DNA from: Rhodospirillaceae bacterium UBA3470
Lineage (GTDB): Bacteria > Pseudomonadota > Alphaproteobacteria > Rhodospirillales > Casp-alpha2
DNA length: 28,652 bases
Assembly: GCA_002378125.1 (NCBI GenBank)
Contig: DFRF01000077.1
Coordinates: forward strand, 1-28,652
Reading direction: 5' to 3'
This document shows, in pieces, positions 8,811-17,300 of the stretch (position 1 is its first letter; every line of letters begins with the position of its first letter). The notes under the pieces are model-generated. The model saw only the letters and a program-made list of their open reading frames with translations, was not told the DNA's origin and did not search any database. The position numbers and the translations under genes are program-made.

Positions 8811-10067
8811 TCAGGATTGCGGTTGGACCAGAACGTACCGCTTCTTCCCAACGGAAAGCTTCAAGGTGCCGTGTTCGCCCATGTCCTGGCTGCCGATCGT
8901 CTGGGTCTCGTCGACAATGACCGCGTCATTGAGGCGCGCTCCGCCGCCTCGGATCAGCCGTCGGGCCTCGCTGTTTGATTGCGACAATCCTGCGCGATAA
9001 AGCAATTCGAAGGCCGCGATGCCTCTTTGTAAGTCCTGGTGGGGAAGGCGCACCGTTGGCAGACCGGCGTCCGCCTGGCCTTGCTCAAAGGTCTTCTCTG
9101 CGGTCTCCCGGGCGTTGCGCGCGGCGTCCGCCCCGTGGCAAAGTGCGGTGATGTGATCAGCTAGGGTCTTCTTTGCTTCATTAATTTCCGCACCTTCAAG
9201 GCTCTCTAGCTTGGCGATTTCGTTGGTCGGCATTTCCGAGAACAATCGTAGGAACCTCCCGACATCGGCATCTTCCGTGTTTCGCCAATACTGCCAGTAA
9301 TCGTAGGGAGAAAGCATGTCGCTGTTTAACCACACGGCACCATCCGCCGTCTTGCCCATTTTGGCCCCCGAGGACGTGGTCAGCAGTGGGGTGGTTAGGC
9401 CAAACAGCTCTTGGCCGTCGGCCCGACGCCCGAGATCGACGCCGTTGATGATATTGCCCCACTGATCAGAGCCGCCCATTTGAAGCGAACAGCCGTAGCG
9501 CTTGTGCAGTTCGATGAAATCATAGGCCTGGAGAATCATGTAATTGAATTCTAGGAACGTCAACTGCTGCTCACGCTCGAGACGCAGCTTGATGCTATCG
9601 AAGGTCAGCATCCGGTTTACGGAGAACAACCGGCCGTAATCCCGGAGGAACGGCACATACTGCAGTTCATCGAGCCAATCGGCATTGTTAACCATGATAG
9701 CATCAGTGGGACCGTGCCCGAATTTCAGATACTTGGCAAAAACCTGTTGAATGCCCGCCATATTGGCGGCAATCGCTTCATTGTCTAGAAGCCTGCGCGC
9801 TTCGTCCTTGCCCGACGGGTCCCCGACCTTGGTGGTGCCACCACCCATCAGAACGATCGGCTTGTGTCCGGTTTGTTGCAACAGACGCAGCAACATGATG
9901 GACACCAAGCTGCCCGCGTGCAGGGACGGGCCGGTGCAATCGAAACCAATATACGCCGTCACAATGCCGTCCTTAGCCTGCGTATCCAAGGTATCAATGT
10001 CGGTACATTGGTGAACGAACCCACGTTCGACAGCCTGGTTGAGAAAATCGGATTTGTATGTGCCCAT
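8811..10067 (-). CDS. tyrS: tyrosyl-tRNA synthetase
   Basis: This cytosolic class I synthetase charges tRNA-Tyr with tyrosine. The 418-aa length and layout fit bacterial TyrRS. The HIGH-type motif is HAGS at residues 50-53, GGGTTKVGDPSG follows, the tyrosine/ATP site GGSDQWGNI is at about 198-206, and the KMSKS-type loop is KMGKT at 236-240. An S4 RNA-binding domain ends the protein (about 345-418, with SNSEARRLIRGGGARLND). The KMGKT variant is usual for this subclass. The gene is divergent from anmK, with a 93-bp gap. Confidence 0.97.
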   Translation of the reverse strand: MGTYKSDFLNQAVERGFVHQCTDIDTLDTQAKDGIVTAYIGFDCTGPSLHAGSLVSIMLLRLLQQTGHKPIVLMGGGTTKVGDPSGKDEARRLLDNEAIAANMAGIQQVFAKYLKFGHGPTDAIMVNNADWLDELQYVPFLRDYGRLFSVNRMLTFDSIKLRLEREQQLTFLEFNYMILQAYDFIELHKRYGCSLQMGGSDQWGNIINGVDLGRRADGQELFGLTTPLLTTSSGAKMGKTADGAVWLNSDMLSPYDYWQYWRNTEDADVGRFLRLFSEMPTNEIAKLESLEGAEINEAKKTLADHITALCHGADAARNARETAEKTFEQGQADAGLPTVRLPHQDLQRGIAAFELLYRAGLSQSNSEARRLIRGGGARLNDAVIVDETQTIGSQDMGEHGTLKLSVGKKRYVLVQPQS

Positions 10068-10160
10068 GCATGCCTCTGTATCTTAGTAGACCTGGGTTTA
10101 TGCTATAGATCAGGGAAGTGCAATGCTGGGCACGGTTCAAGGTTGGGACAGGAACTGTAT
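10068..10160. promoter_or_regulatory. divergent tyrS/anmK promoter region
   Basis: This 93-bp space must hold promoters for both genes. A TATAGA at about 10105 is a possible -10 for anmK, but no -35 at good spacing is clear. A ribosome binding site, AGGA, lies about 8 nt before the anmK ATG. I saw no T-box or other leader; tyrS has no long 5' leader here. Confidence 0.3.
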
Positions 10161-11252
10161 ATGACGACCAGGGAACGAAAAATGGCTATTGGCATGATGA
10201 GCGGCACCTCATTGGACGGGGTGGACGCGGCATTGGTGGAAACGGATGGAACGGATATTTTCGGATTGGGACCGTTTCATTCCATTTCCTATCCGCCAGC
10301 CTTTCGCTCCCGGCTGAAAAACTTAATGGGCCGCCCGTCTAACGGAGAGGGCCTCGATGTGGAACGAGACTTGACACTCTATCATGCTGAGGCAGTCCAT
10401 CGCCTCCTCACCGATACGGGCTTACAGCCCGATGAGGTCGACGTAGCCGGCTTCCATGGCCAGACTGTTTTTCACGACCCGGTCAATGCAGTGACCTGTC
10501 AGATAGGCGACGGTCCTTTGCTGGCGTCAGAAACGGGGATCGATGTGGTGTCGGATTTCCGTGCCGCTGATGTGGCCGCAGGCGGCGAAGGCGCCCCCCT
10601 CGCGCCACTATTCCATGTCGCAATGGCACAGACCCTTGAACGGCCTCTGGCCATTCTAAACATGGGCGGTGTCGCCAACGTGACTTGGATAAGTCCGGAC
10701 GGTGGCGCCATCGCGTTCGATACTGGACCGGCCAATGCAATGGTCGATGACTGGGTTCGGACGCGGACCGATTTGAACTTTGATGAAGGCGGTGCATTGG
10801 CGCGGCAGGGACAGGTTAATAAGATCGCGCTGGCCGCCCTTATGGACAATCCTTATTTCGATCTTCCGGGGCCAAAATCGCTGGATCGGGACGCCTTCGA
10901 GATGAGCCCAGTGGCACATCTCTCAACGGAAGATGGCGCCGCGACCCTATTGGCGTTCACAGCAGCGTCAATCGCGCAGGCTCAGGATTTGCTACCGGCT
11001 CCTCCATTGCGGTGGTTGGCGACGGGCGGTGGGCGGCACAACCCTGCCTTGATGGCGGCTGTGCGGCATCAATTAGCTGCGCCGTTGGAGCCTGTTGAGG
11101 CTGTCGGATGGAATGGCGACGCTTTGGAGGCCCAGGCGTTCGCCTACCTGGCGGTCCGTAGCATCTATGGGATGCCGCTCAGTTATCCGCAGACGACCGG
11201 TGTGCGCCAGCCGATCACAGGTGGTGTGTTCCACGCGGCGAATGGGGCATGA
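10161..11252 (+). CDS. anmK: anhydro-N-acetylmuramic acid kinase
   Basis: AnmK phosphorylates and opens 1,6-anhydro-MurNAc recovered from peptidoglycan turnover, giving MurNAc-6-phosphate. The 363-aa product shows the family signatures: MSGTSLDGVD (residues 13-22) at the phosphate-binding end, NMGGVANVTW, FDTGPANAMVDDW and ATGGGRHNPALM. I chose the ATG at 10161 because AGGA lies about 8 nt before it; an ATG at 10182, also preceded by AGGGAA, would remove 7 residues. The frame stays open upstream into tyrS, but that part is not coding. No nagZ, amgK or murU neighbour is in the window. Confidence 0.96.
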   Translation: MTTRERKMAIGMMSGTSLDGVDAALVETDGTDIFGLGPFHSISYPPAFRSRLKNLMGRPSNGEGLDVERDLTLYHAEAVHRLLTDTGLQPDEVDVAGFHGQTVFHDPVNAVTCQIGDGPLLASETGIDVVSDFRAADVAAGGEGAPLAPLFHVAMAQTLERPLAILNMGGVANVTWISPDGGAIAFDTGPANAMVDDWVRTRTDLNFDEGGALARQGQVNKIALAALMDNPYFDLPGPKSLDRDAFEMSPVAHLSTEDGAATLLAFTAASIAQAQDLLPAPPLRWLATGGGRHNPALMAAVRHQLAAPLEPVEAVGWNGDALEAQAFAYLAVRSIYGMPLSYPQTTGVRQPITGGVFHAANGA

Positions 11253-11716
11253 GGGGGTTCATGTATTGTATTTTTATACCTGACGGCGGTATGCGTGGGC
11301 CTTTGGGCAAGGTAGGGTGCATAGTAGAGAGGAACGACGAGAGATATCAAAGCCGAGAGAAACACCGAAGTTGTTTTTAAAAGTTTCGAGAAAGCTCTTC
11401 ATCCCCTAAACAAGAAAATTCTGAAATGTCTGGGCCGGTATTTGCACAGCTTTGTCCGTTGAATTGAGCTGACAAACGAGGAATGGACCAACGCCATGGA
11501 TTTCTCTCTGCGCGCCGCGCAGATCATCGATCCTAACCACGGCGAATTCATCATCTTTGCAGACAACTTGGGTATCTGGGCCTTGGTTCACTTGCTGGAT
11601 TTGAACAACAAGGGAATGCAACTCACATGATTTCAGGGGTCGTTGGTACTGCAATCGCTAGCTCACACGCTTGAGGTTGGCGGGTGCAATGAGCGATATG
11701 GTGATAGGATCGGGTT
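11253..11716. other. 464-bp gap with two antiparallel small ORFs
   Basis: No confident gene is present between the anmK end and the end of the hydrolase gene. A minus frame at 11406-11654 (82 codons) and a plus frame at 11496-11630 (44 codons) cover the same bases with aligned codons, and each looks protein-like. At most one is real. No terminator with a clear T-run follows anmK. Confidence 0.4.
11496..11630 (+). CDS. possible 44-aa small protein
   Basis: The ATG frame has about 70 percent GC at third positions, better than the opposing minus frame (about 47 percent), which favours this strand. The central stretch EFIIFADNLGIWALVHLLDL is hydrophobic and could be a short membrane or amphipathic helix. 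A GAGGAA lies about 12 nt upstream, which is rather far. The frame is open back to 11463 without a standard start. I recognise no family. It could equally be antisense noise from the 11406-11654 minus frame or a remnant. Confidence 0.2.
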   Translation: MDFSLRAAQIIDPNHGEFIIFADNLGIWALVHLLDLNNKGMQLT

Positions 11717-12364
11717 TTACGCGGCCTTCGGTAGCGCCTTATCCAGATATTCGTCCAGGTGAGTAATCAGTTCGCTGACATCTTCTTGGAAAAAATGATC
11801 GCCGTTCTTGATAACCCGGTAGTCGATGCTGATGTTCTTCTGTTTCTTCAATTTTTGGACAAGCTTATCGACCGAGATCTGCGGCACGATGTCATCCTTG
11901 TCCCCGTGAAGGATCATGCCGGAAGCGGGGCAAGGTGCGAGGAACGAGAAGTCGTGAATATTTGCCGGCGGTGCCACGGAAACGAAACCATCTATTTCCG
12001 GACGACGCATCATCAATTGCATGGCTACCCAGGCACCGAATGAGAACCCGCCGATCCAGCAACTCTTGGTGTTTGGGTTGTGCGCTTGCATCCAATCTAG
12101 AGCCGAAGCCGCATCGCTCAGTTCGCCTTGGCCATTGTCGAACATGCCTTGAGAACGTCCGACGCCGCGAAAATTGAAGCGCAGTGCGGAGAACCCGCGC
12201 TTCACGAATGCTTGATAAAGTATGTAGACCATCCTGTTGTTCATCGTGCCGCCGTGTTGCGGATGTGGATGCAATAGAAGAGCAATGGGTGCGTTCGAAC
12301 TCTTCGAATGATGGTACCGGCCTTCTATACGGCCTTCGGGGCCATTGAAAATCACCTCAGGCAT
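11717..12364 (-). CDS. alpha/beta hydrolase (COG2945-like)
   Basis: This 215-aa serine hydrolase belongs to the small COG2945/dienelactone-hydrolase-like group. The nucleophile elbow is GGFSFGA with Ser108. The acid is Asp157 or 158 in GDKDDIVP, and the base is His190 in NGDHFF. The oxyanion region LLHPHPQHGGTMNN (31-43) and FNFRGVGRSQG (64-73) are typical of the group. No signal peptide is seen, so it is probably a cytosolic esterase or acyl hydrolase of unknown substrate. It is divergent from the cysE/SUF operon and separated from it by the 200-bp region that carries the IscR operator. Confidence 0.85.
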   Translation of the reverse strand: MPEVIFNGPEGRIEGRYHHSKSSNAPIALLLHPHPQHGGTMNNRMVYILYQAFVKRGFSALRFNFRGVGRSQGMFDNGQGELSDAASALDWMQAHNPNTKSCWIGGFSFGAWVAMQLMMRRPEIDGFVSVAPPANIHDFSFLAPCPASGMILHGDKDDIVPQISVDKLVQKLKKQKNISIDYRVIKNGDHFFQEDVSELITHLDEYLDKALPKAA

Positions 12365-12469
12365 GAATACTAAAAAGTCCTATTTCAGTTGGTTATTCCA
12401 TGCATCGAAAAAATTCAGATCGCTAAGTTTCTGTAATTGCAAACGATTATCAGTAACAAGTGCTCACGA

Positions 12470-12494
12470 ATACTTGATCAAATTGGTCGGACAT
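12470..12494 (+). promoter_or_regulatory. type 1 IscR operator-like site
   Basis: This 25-bp site matches the E. coli type 1 IscR consensus (ATASYYGACTRWWWYAGTCRRSTAT) at about 20 of 25 positions. It has ATACTTGA on the left and GGTCGG plus a final AT on the right around an AAATT core. It lies across the -35 hexamer of the promoter in front of cysE-iscR-suf. In E. coli [2Fe-2S]-IscR binding at such a site represses isc. Since iscR is the second gene of this operon, autoregulation is the natural inference. Confidence 0.65.
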
Positions 12495-12502
12495 CCTATA
12501 TA
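12474..12502 (+). promoter_or_regulatory. sigma70-like promoter of the cysE-iscR-suf operon
   Basis: The -35 TTGATC (12474-12479) and -10 TATATA (12497-12502) are separated by exactly 17 bp. This predicts transcription from about 12509 and a leader of 55-90 nt before cysE. The -35 and spacer lie inside the IscR-like operator, an arrangement suited to repression. Confidence 0.6.
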
Positions 12503-12597
12503 CCATTCAGATCGAGCGGGCAGACCTAGGCTCAGCACCCGCTGGCATCAGGACAGTCCTTTCGATGGAAAAACGATTAGAACATAACCTAGGTACC

Positions 12598-13326
12598 ATG
12601 GTTTTCAAGACCCTTCGCGAAGATATCGACGGTTATCTCGAAAGAGACCCCGCAGCGCGCGGCGCATTTGAGGTTATACTTTGCTATCCTGGGTTTCACG
12701 CACTTATAACTTACCGTCTGTCCCACTGGCTGTGGCAGAAGCGCATATTTTTGATTGCCCGGTTCTTGGCCCATGTTGGGCGCATCATGACTGGAATTGA
12801 AATCCATCCCGGCGCCGAAATCGGCAAGAGATTTGTCATTGACCACGGTTTTGGTGTGGTGGTCGGCGAGACGTCGGTCATTGGTGATGACGTGACGCTC
12901 TACCACGACGTCACTTTGGGCGGTGTCGCGCCGAGCATCGACTCACAGGCCCAAGTGGGTCAGAAGCGACATCCGACGTTGGGCGATGGTGTCATCGTTG
13001 GATCGGGTGCGCAGATTTTGGGTCCTATTTCCGTCGGTGCTCATGCGCGCGTTGGTGCCAATTCGGTGGTCACCAAGGATGTCCCGAGTTCGGTCACAGC
13101 TGTTGGCGTGCCGGCGAAAGTGGTGATGCCGAAGGACAAGCAGAAAGCGCGAGAGTTTCAAGCCTATGCCACGACGGAAGAGGGATGCCCGGATCCTGTT
13201 CTGCAAACTATCGAAAATCTGAGAAGTCAGGTCACGGATCTGAGCGCGCGGATCGATGAGCTAGAAGGCAGGCAGCAGGATATCGTTGCCAAGGTTCGTG
13301 AAGAGAATAGGAGCGACGTCGCCTGA
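12598..13326 (+). CDS. cysE: serine O-acetyltransferase
   Basis: CysE makes O-acetylserine from serine and acetyl-CoA, the committed step to cysteine. The 242-aa form lacks the long N-terminal helical domain of E. coli CysE and resembles the short type found in cysteine-for-cluster operons. Catalytic residues are visible: D82-H83 in IDHGFGVVVGE and H103 in LYHDVTLGG. The left-handed beta-helix hexapeptides run from about 70 to 175. Residues 200-238 form a predicted coiled coil, and the protein ends in VA rather than the C-terminal Ile that docks CysK, so a standard cysteine synthase complex is doubtful. The ATG at 12598 starts MVFKTLREDI as in relatives; an ATG at 12565 would add 11 residues. 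Position at the head of the IscR-SUF operon ties cysteine supply to cluster assembly. Confidence 0.93.
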   Translation: MVFKTLREDIDGYLERDPAARGAFEVILCYPGFHALITYRLSHWLWQKRIFLIARFLAHVGRIMTGIEIHPGAEIGKRFVIDHGFGVVVGETSVIGDDVTLYHDVTLGGVAPSIDSQAQVGQKRHPTLGDGVIVGSGAQILGPISVGAHARVGANSVVTKDVPSSVTAVGVPAKVVMPKDKQKAREFQAYATTEEGCPDPVLQTIENLRSQVTDLSARIDELEGRQQDIVAKVREENRSDVA

Positions 13327-13366
13327 CGTCGCGCCGAAATGTGATGGAGTTGAAAGGGGAATCATT

Positions 13367-13843
13367 GTGAGACTGAGCACAAAAGGCCGCTACGCCGTAA
13401 TGGCTATGGTCGACTTGGCGACACAGTCGGATGGCCGCCCCGTCGCGTTGGCAGATGTGGCGGAACGACAGGAGATTTCTCTTTCCTATCTGGAGCAGTT
13501 GTTTGGCAAGTTGCGCCGTGGCGGATTGGTGGAGAGCGTGCGCGGCCCTGGCGGCGGCTATATGTTGTCGAGAACGTCTGATGACACTCGTGTTTCCGAC
13601 ATCATTATGGCCGTCGATGAGCCGATCAAGGCAACGCGATGTAGCCCGGGGTCCCCCGAAGGATGCAAATCCAACAAGAGCCGGTGTCTGACCCATGACC
13701 TCTGGGAAGAACTCGGCAACCACATCTATCTCTATCTCTGTTCAGTTTCTCTTGCGGATGTCGTGCACAAGCGTGTGCTTGGCCGCAGCGGCCATCTCTT
13801 ACACCAGTTCCGGCCGAATGCGCCGCTCGCGGTTGTGGAGTAG
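13367..13843 (+). CDS. iscR: Rrf2 family Fe-S sensing regulator IscR
   Basis: The 158-aa protein has the Rrf2 winged helix (RLSTKGRYAVMAMVDLA, then the recognition helix near SLSYLEQLFGKLRRGGLV and the wing RGPGGGY). It also has the complete set of [2Fe-2S] ligands, C92, C100, C107 and H110. The spacing C-x7-C-x6-C-x2-H is wider than C-x5-C-x5-C-x2-H in E. coli. Holo-IscR is expected to repress this operon through the site before cysE. The GTG start at 13367 has a strong GGGG ribosome binding site 8 nt upstream; an earlier in-frame start would overlap cysE. The gap to cysE is 40 bp. Confidence 0.95.
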   Translation: MRLSTKGRYAVMAMVDLATQSDGRPVALADVAERQEISLSYLEQLFGKLRRGGLVESVRGPGGGYMLSRTSDDTRVSDIIMAVDEPIKATRCSPGSPEGCKSNKSRCLTHDLWEELGNHIYLYLCSVSLADVVHKRVLGRSGHLLHQFRPNAPLAVVE

Positions 13844-13872
13844 ATAACCCATCGATCAAGGAACTGACCGGC

Positions 13873-15009
13873 ATGGTTGAGATGACCTACTTAGATCACA
13901 ACGCGACGACACCCACCCGACCGGAAGTGATAGCCGCTGTCGGTGAGGTGATGGCTCTGACTGGCGCCAATCCGTCATCCGTCCATGGTTATGGTCGCGA
14001 TGCGCGTAAACGGATTGAGGAAGCCCGTATGGTTGTTGCGGCGTTGGTTAATGCCTCACCCAATGAGGTCATCTTCACAGGCGGTGGATCGGAAGCCGAC
14101 AATCTGGCGATCATGGGATCGGGCCGCACGCGAGTGATGAGCTCGGAAACTGAGCATTCGGCGGTCTTGAAAACGGCTTTACTGCGGACCGGCAATTCCT
14201 ACCTTCTCCCCGTCGACGATCAGGGCGTTGTAGATTTGGGGGCATTGGCGGATCGGCTGGCTGAAGACGAGGATCCGGCGCTTGTCTGTGTGATGGCCGC
14301 TAATAATGAAACAGGGGTCTTGCAGCCGGTTCGAGAGGTCGCCGACATTGCCCACGCTCATGGGGCCTCAGTGCTTTGTGATGCAGTGCAGGCCGCCGGT
14401 AAGATTGAAGTTGATTTCCCCGCCTGGGACGTTGACTACATGGCGCTTTCGGCGCACAAGATTGGCGGCCCGCAGGGCATCGGCGTGTTGGTCCGTCGCG
14501 ATGGTGCGCCACTGCGGAGCCTGCTGACCGGCGGTGGTCAGGAGCATGGTTTGCGGGCTGGTACGGAGAACGTTGCCGGCATTGTCGGGTTCGCTGTCGC
14601 CGCCCAGATTGCCAAGGATACATGGTCGGAGACGGGAGCCCGGCTCGCCGTATACCGCGACGAATTGGAGCGCCGGGTCTTGGAGTTGTCACCAGGCTCG
14701 GAGATTTTCTCCGCCAGGGCGCCGCGTTTGCCAAACACAAGCAACTTCTCTTTGCCTGGTGTGCGTAGCGACACCCAGGTCATGAATTTGGATCTGGATG
14801 GCGTGGCCGTGAGTGCCGGCTCGGCATGCGCCGCCGGCAAGGTCGAGCCGTCGCACGTCCTGGATTCCATGAAGGTTGATCCTGAGGTCGCGACCACGGC
14901 GATTCGGGTGAGTTTTGGATGGAACTCTAAAGCGGAGGATGTGGACGCTTTTATTCATGCCTGGCAAAAGATGATTTACGTCGACTCCGGACAGGAAACT
15001 GCCGCATAA
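13873..15009 (+). CDS. cysteine desulfurase, group I (IscS/NifS-like)
   Basis: This 378-aa PLP enzyme takes sulfur from cysteine as an enzyme persulfide for Fe-S clusters and possibly tRNA thiolation. The PLP lysine is K196 in SAHKIGGPQG. The catalytic cysteine is C319 in the mobile loop SAGSACAAGKVEPSHVL, whose length marks the group I IscS/NifS class rather than the SufS class. YLDHNATTP opens the chain, and EHSAVL and NNETG motifs are in place. The start at ATG 13873 is preceded by AAGGA; ATG 13882 is an alternative. It is the first of two desulfurases in the operon, with SufS encoded further down. Confidence 0.95.
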   Translation: MVEMTYLDHNATTPTRPEVIAAVGEVMALTGANPSSVHGYGRDARKRIEEARMVVAALVNASPNEVIFTGGGSEADNLAIMGSGRTRVMSSETEHSAVLKTALLRTGNSYLLPVDDQGVVDLGALADRLAEDEDPALVCVMAANNETGVLQPVREVADIAHAHGASVLCDAVQAAGKIEVDFPAWDVDYMALSAHKIGGPQGIGVLVRRDGAPLRSLLTGGGQEHGLRAGTENVAGIVGFAVAAQIAKDTWSETGARLAVYRDELERRVLELSPGSEIFSARAPRLPNTSNFSLPGVRSDTQVMNLDLDGVAVSAGSACAAGKVEPSHVLDSMKVDPEVATTAIRVSFGWNSKAEDVDAFIHAWQKMIYVDSGQETAA

Positions 15010-15052
15010 GGCGGCGCAACGGATACGTATAGGATTAAGGATAAGAAAAAAC

Positions 15053-16510
15053 ATGGCCGCCACGCCAGAGACAGCCCAGCAGGTTCAAGAATATGCCGAT
15101 GATGGCTACAAGTACGGATTTGTCACGGATATCGAAACCGAGAGTGCGCCTAAGGGGCTGAATGAAGATATCATCCGGTTCATTTCCGCGAAGAAGAAGG
15201 AGCCGGAGTGGATGCTGGAAAGCCGGCTTAAGGCGTATCGCCACTGGCTGACCATGCCCGAGCCCGAATGGCAGAAACCCGACTTTCCCGCCATCAATTA
15301 TCAGGATTCTTATTACTACTCGGCGCCAAAATCCATGGCCGATAAGCCGAAAAGCCTGGATGAGGTTGACCCGGAACTCCTAGCTACCTACGAGAAACTG
15401 GGGATTCCGCTTCAAGAACAGGAGCGTTTGGCCGGCGTCGCCGTCGATGCGGTCTTTGATTCTGTTTCTGTGGCAACCACCTTTAAGGCGAAGCTAGAAG
15501 AAGTGGGGGTCATCTTTTGTCCTATCTCGGAGGCGATCGAACGTTGTCCAGATTTAGTCCAAAAATACCTTGGCAGCGTCGTGCCCTACACGGACAACAA
15601 GCACGCCTGCTTGAATGCGGCCGTCTTCACCGACGGCTCCTTCGTCTTTATCCCGAAGGGCGTGCGCTGCCCCATGGAGCTCTCCACCTACTTCCGCATC
15701 AATGCGGAAAATACCGGTCAATTCGAGCGCACTCTGATTATCGCTGACGAAGGCTCTTACGTGAGCTACTTGGAGGGCTGCACGGCGCCCATGCGGGATG
15801 AGCACCAGCTGCATGCCGCCGTCGTCGAGCTCATCACCTTGGACGATGCGGAGATAAAATACTCCACGGTTCAAAACTGGTATCCCGGTGACGAGGAGGG
15901 ACGCGGGGGCATCTATAATTTCGTGACTAAGCGTGGTGCCTGCCGGGGTCGAAACTCGAAGATTTCTTGGACCCAGGTGGAGACCGGATCGGCAATTACC
16001 TGGAAGTACCCGAGCTGCATTCTTCAGGGCGAAAACTCGGTGGGAGAGTTCTACTCGATCGCCATCACTAACAACCGCCAGCAGGCCGATACGGGCACGA
16101 AGATGATTCACTTGGGCAAGAATACTTCATCGCGAATCATCTCCAAAGGAATCTCGGCGGGGCGGTCCGACCAGACCTATCGCGGCCTGGTGCGCATGGG
16201 CCCGAAGGCGAACGGTGCGCGTAACTACACTCAGTGTGATTCTCTGCTCATTGGAGATACCTGCGGCGCCCATACGGTGCCTTACATAGAAAGCAAAAAC
16301 AAAGGTGCTGTTGTCGAACACGAAGCGACGACCTCAAAGATCAGCGAGGACCAACTGTTCTACTTGCGCCAGCGGGGCATCGACGAGGAAGCCGCCGTGG
16401 CCCTGGTGGTCAACGGCTTTTGCCGCGATGTATTGCAGCAACTGCCCATGGAATTCGCTGTCGAGGCGCAAAAATTGGTTGGAATTAGCCTGGAAGGCAG
16501 CGTCGGCTAA
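15053..16510 (+). CDS. sufB: SUF scaffold subunit SufB
   Basis: SufB is the core scaffold on which the nascent Fe-S cluster is built, in the SufBC2D complex. The 485-aa product carries the long beta-helix core with family motifs such as VFIPKGVRCPMELSTYFR, SYLEGCTAPMRDEHQLHAA and YTQCDSLLIG. The conserved C-terminal helix ends in EFAVEAQKLVGISLEGSVG. The ATG has an AAGGAT ribosome binding site about 10 nt upstream. Gaps to neighbours are 43 and 32 bp, consistent with one transcript. Confidence 0.98.
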   Translation: MAATPETAQQVQEYADDGYKYGFVTDIETESAPKGLNEDIIRFISAKKKEPEWMLESRLKAYRHWLTMPEPEWQKPDFPAINYQDSYYYSAPKSMADKPKSLDEVDPELLATYEKLGIPLQEQERLAGVAVDAVFDSVSVATTFKAKLEEVGVIFCPISEAIERCPDLVQKYLGSVVPYTDNKHACLNAAVFTDGSFVFIPKGVRCPMELSTYFRINAENTGQFERTLIIADEGSYVSYLEGCTAPMRDEHQLHAAVVELITLDDAEIKYSTVQNWYPGDEEGRGGIYNFVTKRGACRGRNSKISWTQVETGSAITWKYPSCILQGENSVGEFYSIAITNNRQQADTGTKMIHLGKNTSSRIISKGISAGRSDQTYRGLVRMGPKANGARNYTQCDSLLIGDTCGAHTVPYIESKNKGAVVEHEATTSKISEDQLFYLRQRGIDEEAAVALVVNGFCRDVLQQLPMEFAVEAQKLVGISLEGSVG

Positions 16511-16542
16511 GCGACGCGAATAAAGAAAAGGTCATCAGACAC

Positions 16543-17292
16543 ATGTTGGAAATCAAAAATCTTCATGCTGCGGTTGACGGAACCGAAATCCTCAAAGGGT
16601 TGAGCCTGGAGATCAATGCCGGTGAAACCCATGCGATCATGGGGCCCAACGGCTCCGGAAAGAGTACCTTGTCCTACGTATTGGCCGGCAGGGACGGCTA
16701 TAAGGTTACAAAGGGGGAGATCCTCTATAAAGGACAGAACCTCCTGGACCTGTCGCCAGAGGAACGCGCAGGTAATGGTGTTTTCCTGGCCTTTCAATAT
16801 CCTGTGGAAATTCCCGGCGTCGCCAACACTATCTTTCTGAAGGAAGCCCTTAATGCCGTGCGCCGCCATCGTGGTGAAGAGGAACTGGACGCCATGGCGG
16901 TCCTCAAGGTCGTTCGCGAGAAGACCAAAGAACTTGGTATTTCCGAAGACATGCTGAAGCGGGCCGTTAACGTGGGCTTTTCCGGCGGAGAGAAGAAGCG
17001 GAACGAAGTCCTTCAGATGGCGGTGCTGAACCCGTCGCTAGCGATCTTAGACGAGACGGACAGTGGCCTGGATATTGACGCCCTCAAGATTGTGGCCGAT
17101 GGCGTGAATGCGCTCCGCGCGCCAGACCGCGCGACACTGGTGATTACGCACTATCAGCGTCTGTTGGATCATATTGTGCCCGACAAGGTCCATGTTTTGG
17201 CGAAAGGACGTATCCAACGCAGCGGTGGCAAAGCATTGGCGCTGGAGTTGGAGAAAAACGGCTACGCCGAGTTCGCGGAAGCGGCGGCTTGA
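16543..17292 (+). CDS. sufC: SUF ATPase SufC
   Basis: SufC is the ABC-type ATPase that drives conformational change in SufBC2D. Of 249 aa, Walker A GPNGSGKST is at 34-42, the signature is FSGGEKKRNEVLQM, and Walker B LAILDETDSGLDID carries the usual SufC DETDSGLD form, followed by the H-switch in VITHYQRLL. There are no membrane segments; it is cytosolic. The sufD reading frame follows directly. Confidence 0.98.
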   Translation: MLEIKNLHAAVDGTEILKGLSLEINAGETHAIMGPNGSGKSTLSYVLAGRDGYKVTKGEILYKGQNLLDLSPEERAGNGVFLAFQYPVEIPGVANTIFLKEALNAVRRHRGEEELDAMAVLKVVREKTKELGISEDMLKRAVNVGFSGGEKKRNEVLQMAVLNPSLAILDETDSGLDIDALKIVADGVNALRAPDRATLVITHYQRLLDHIVPDKVHVLAKGRIQRSGGKALALELEKNGYAEFAEAAA

Positions 17293-17300
17293 GGGCGACC

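Noticed and set aside
9864..10160. N-terminal extension of the anmK frame overlapping tyrS
   Set aside because: It is antisense to the tyrS start, has no AnmK similarity, and a good ribosome binding site marks the start at 10161.
15554..16111. 185-codon minus frame inside sufB
   Set aside because: Antisense shadow; sufB is unambiguous on the plus strand.
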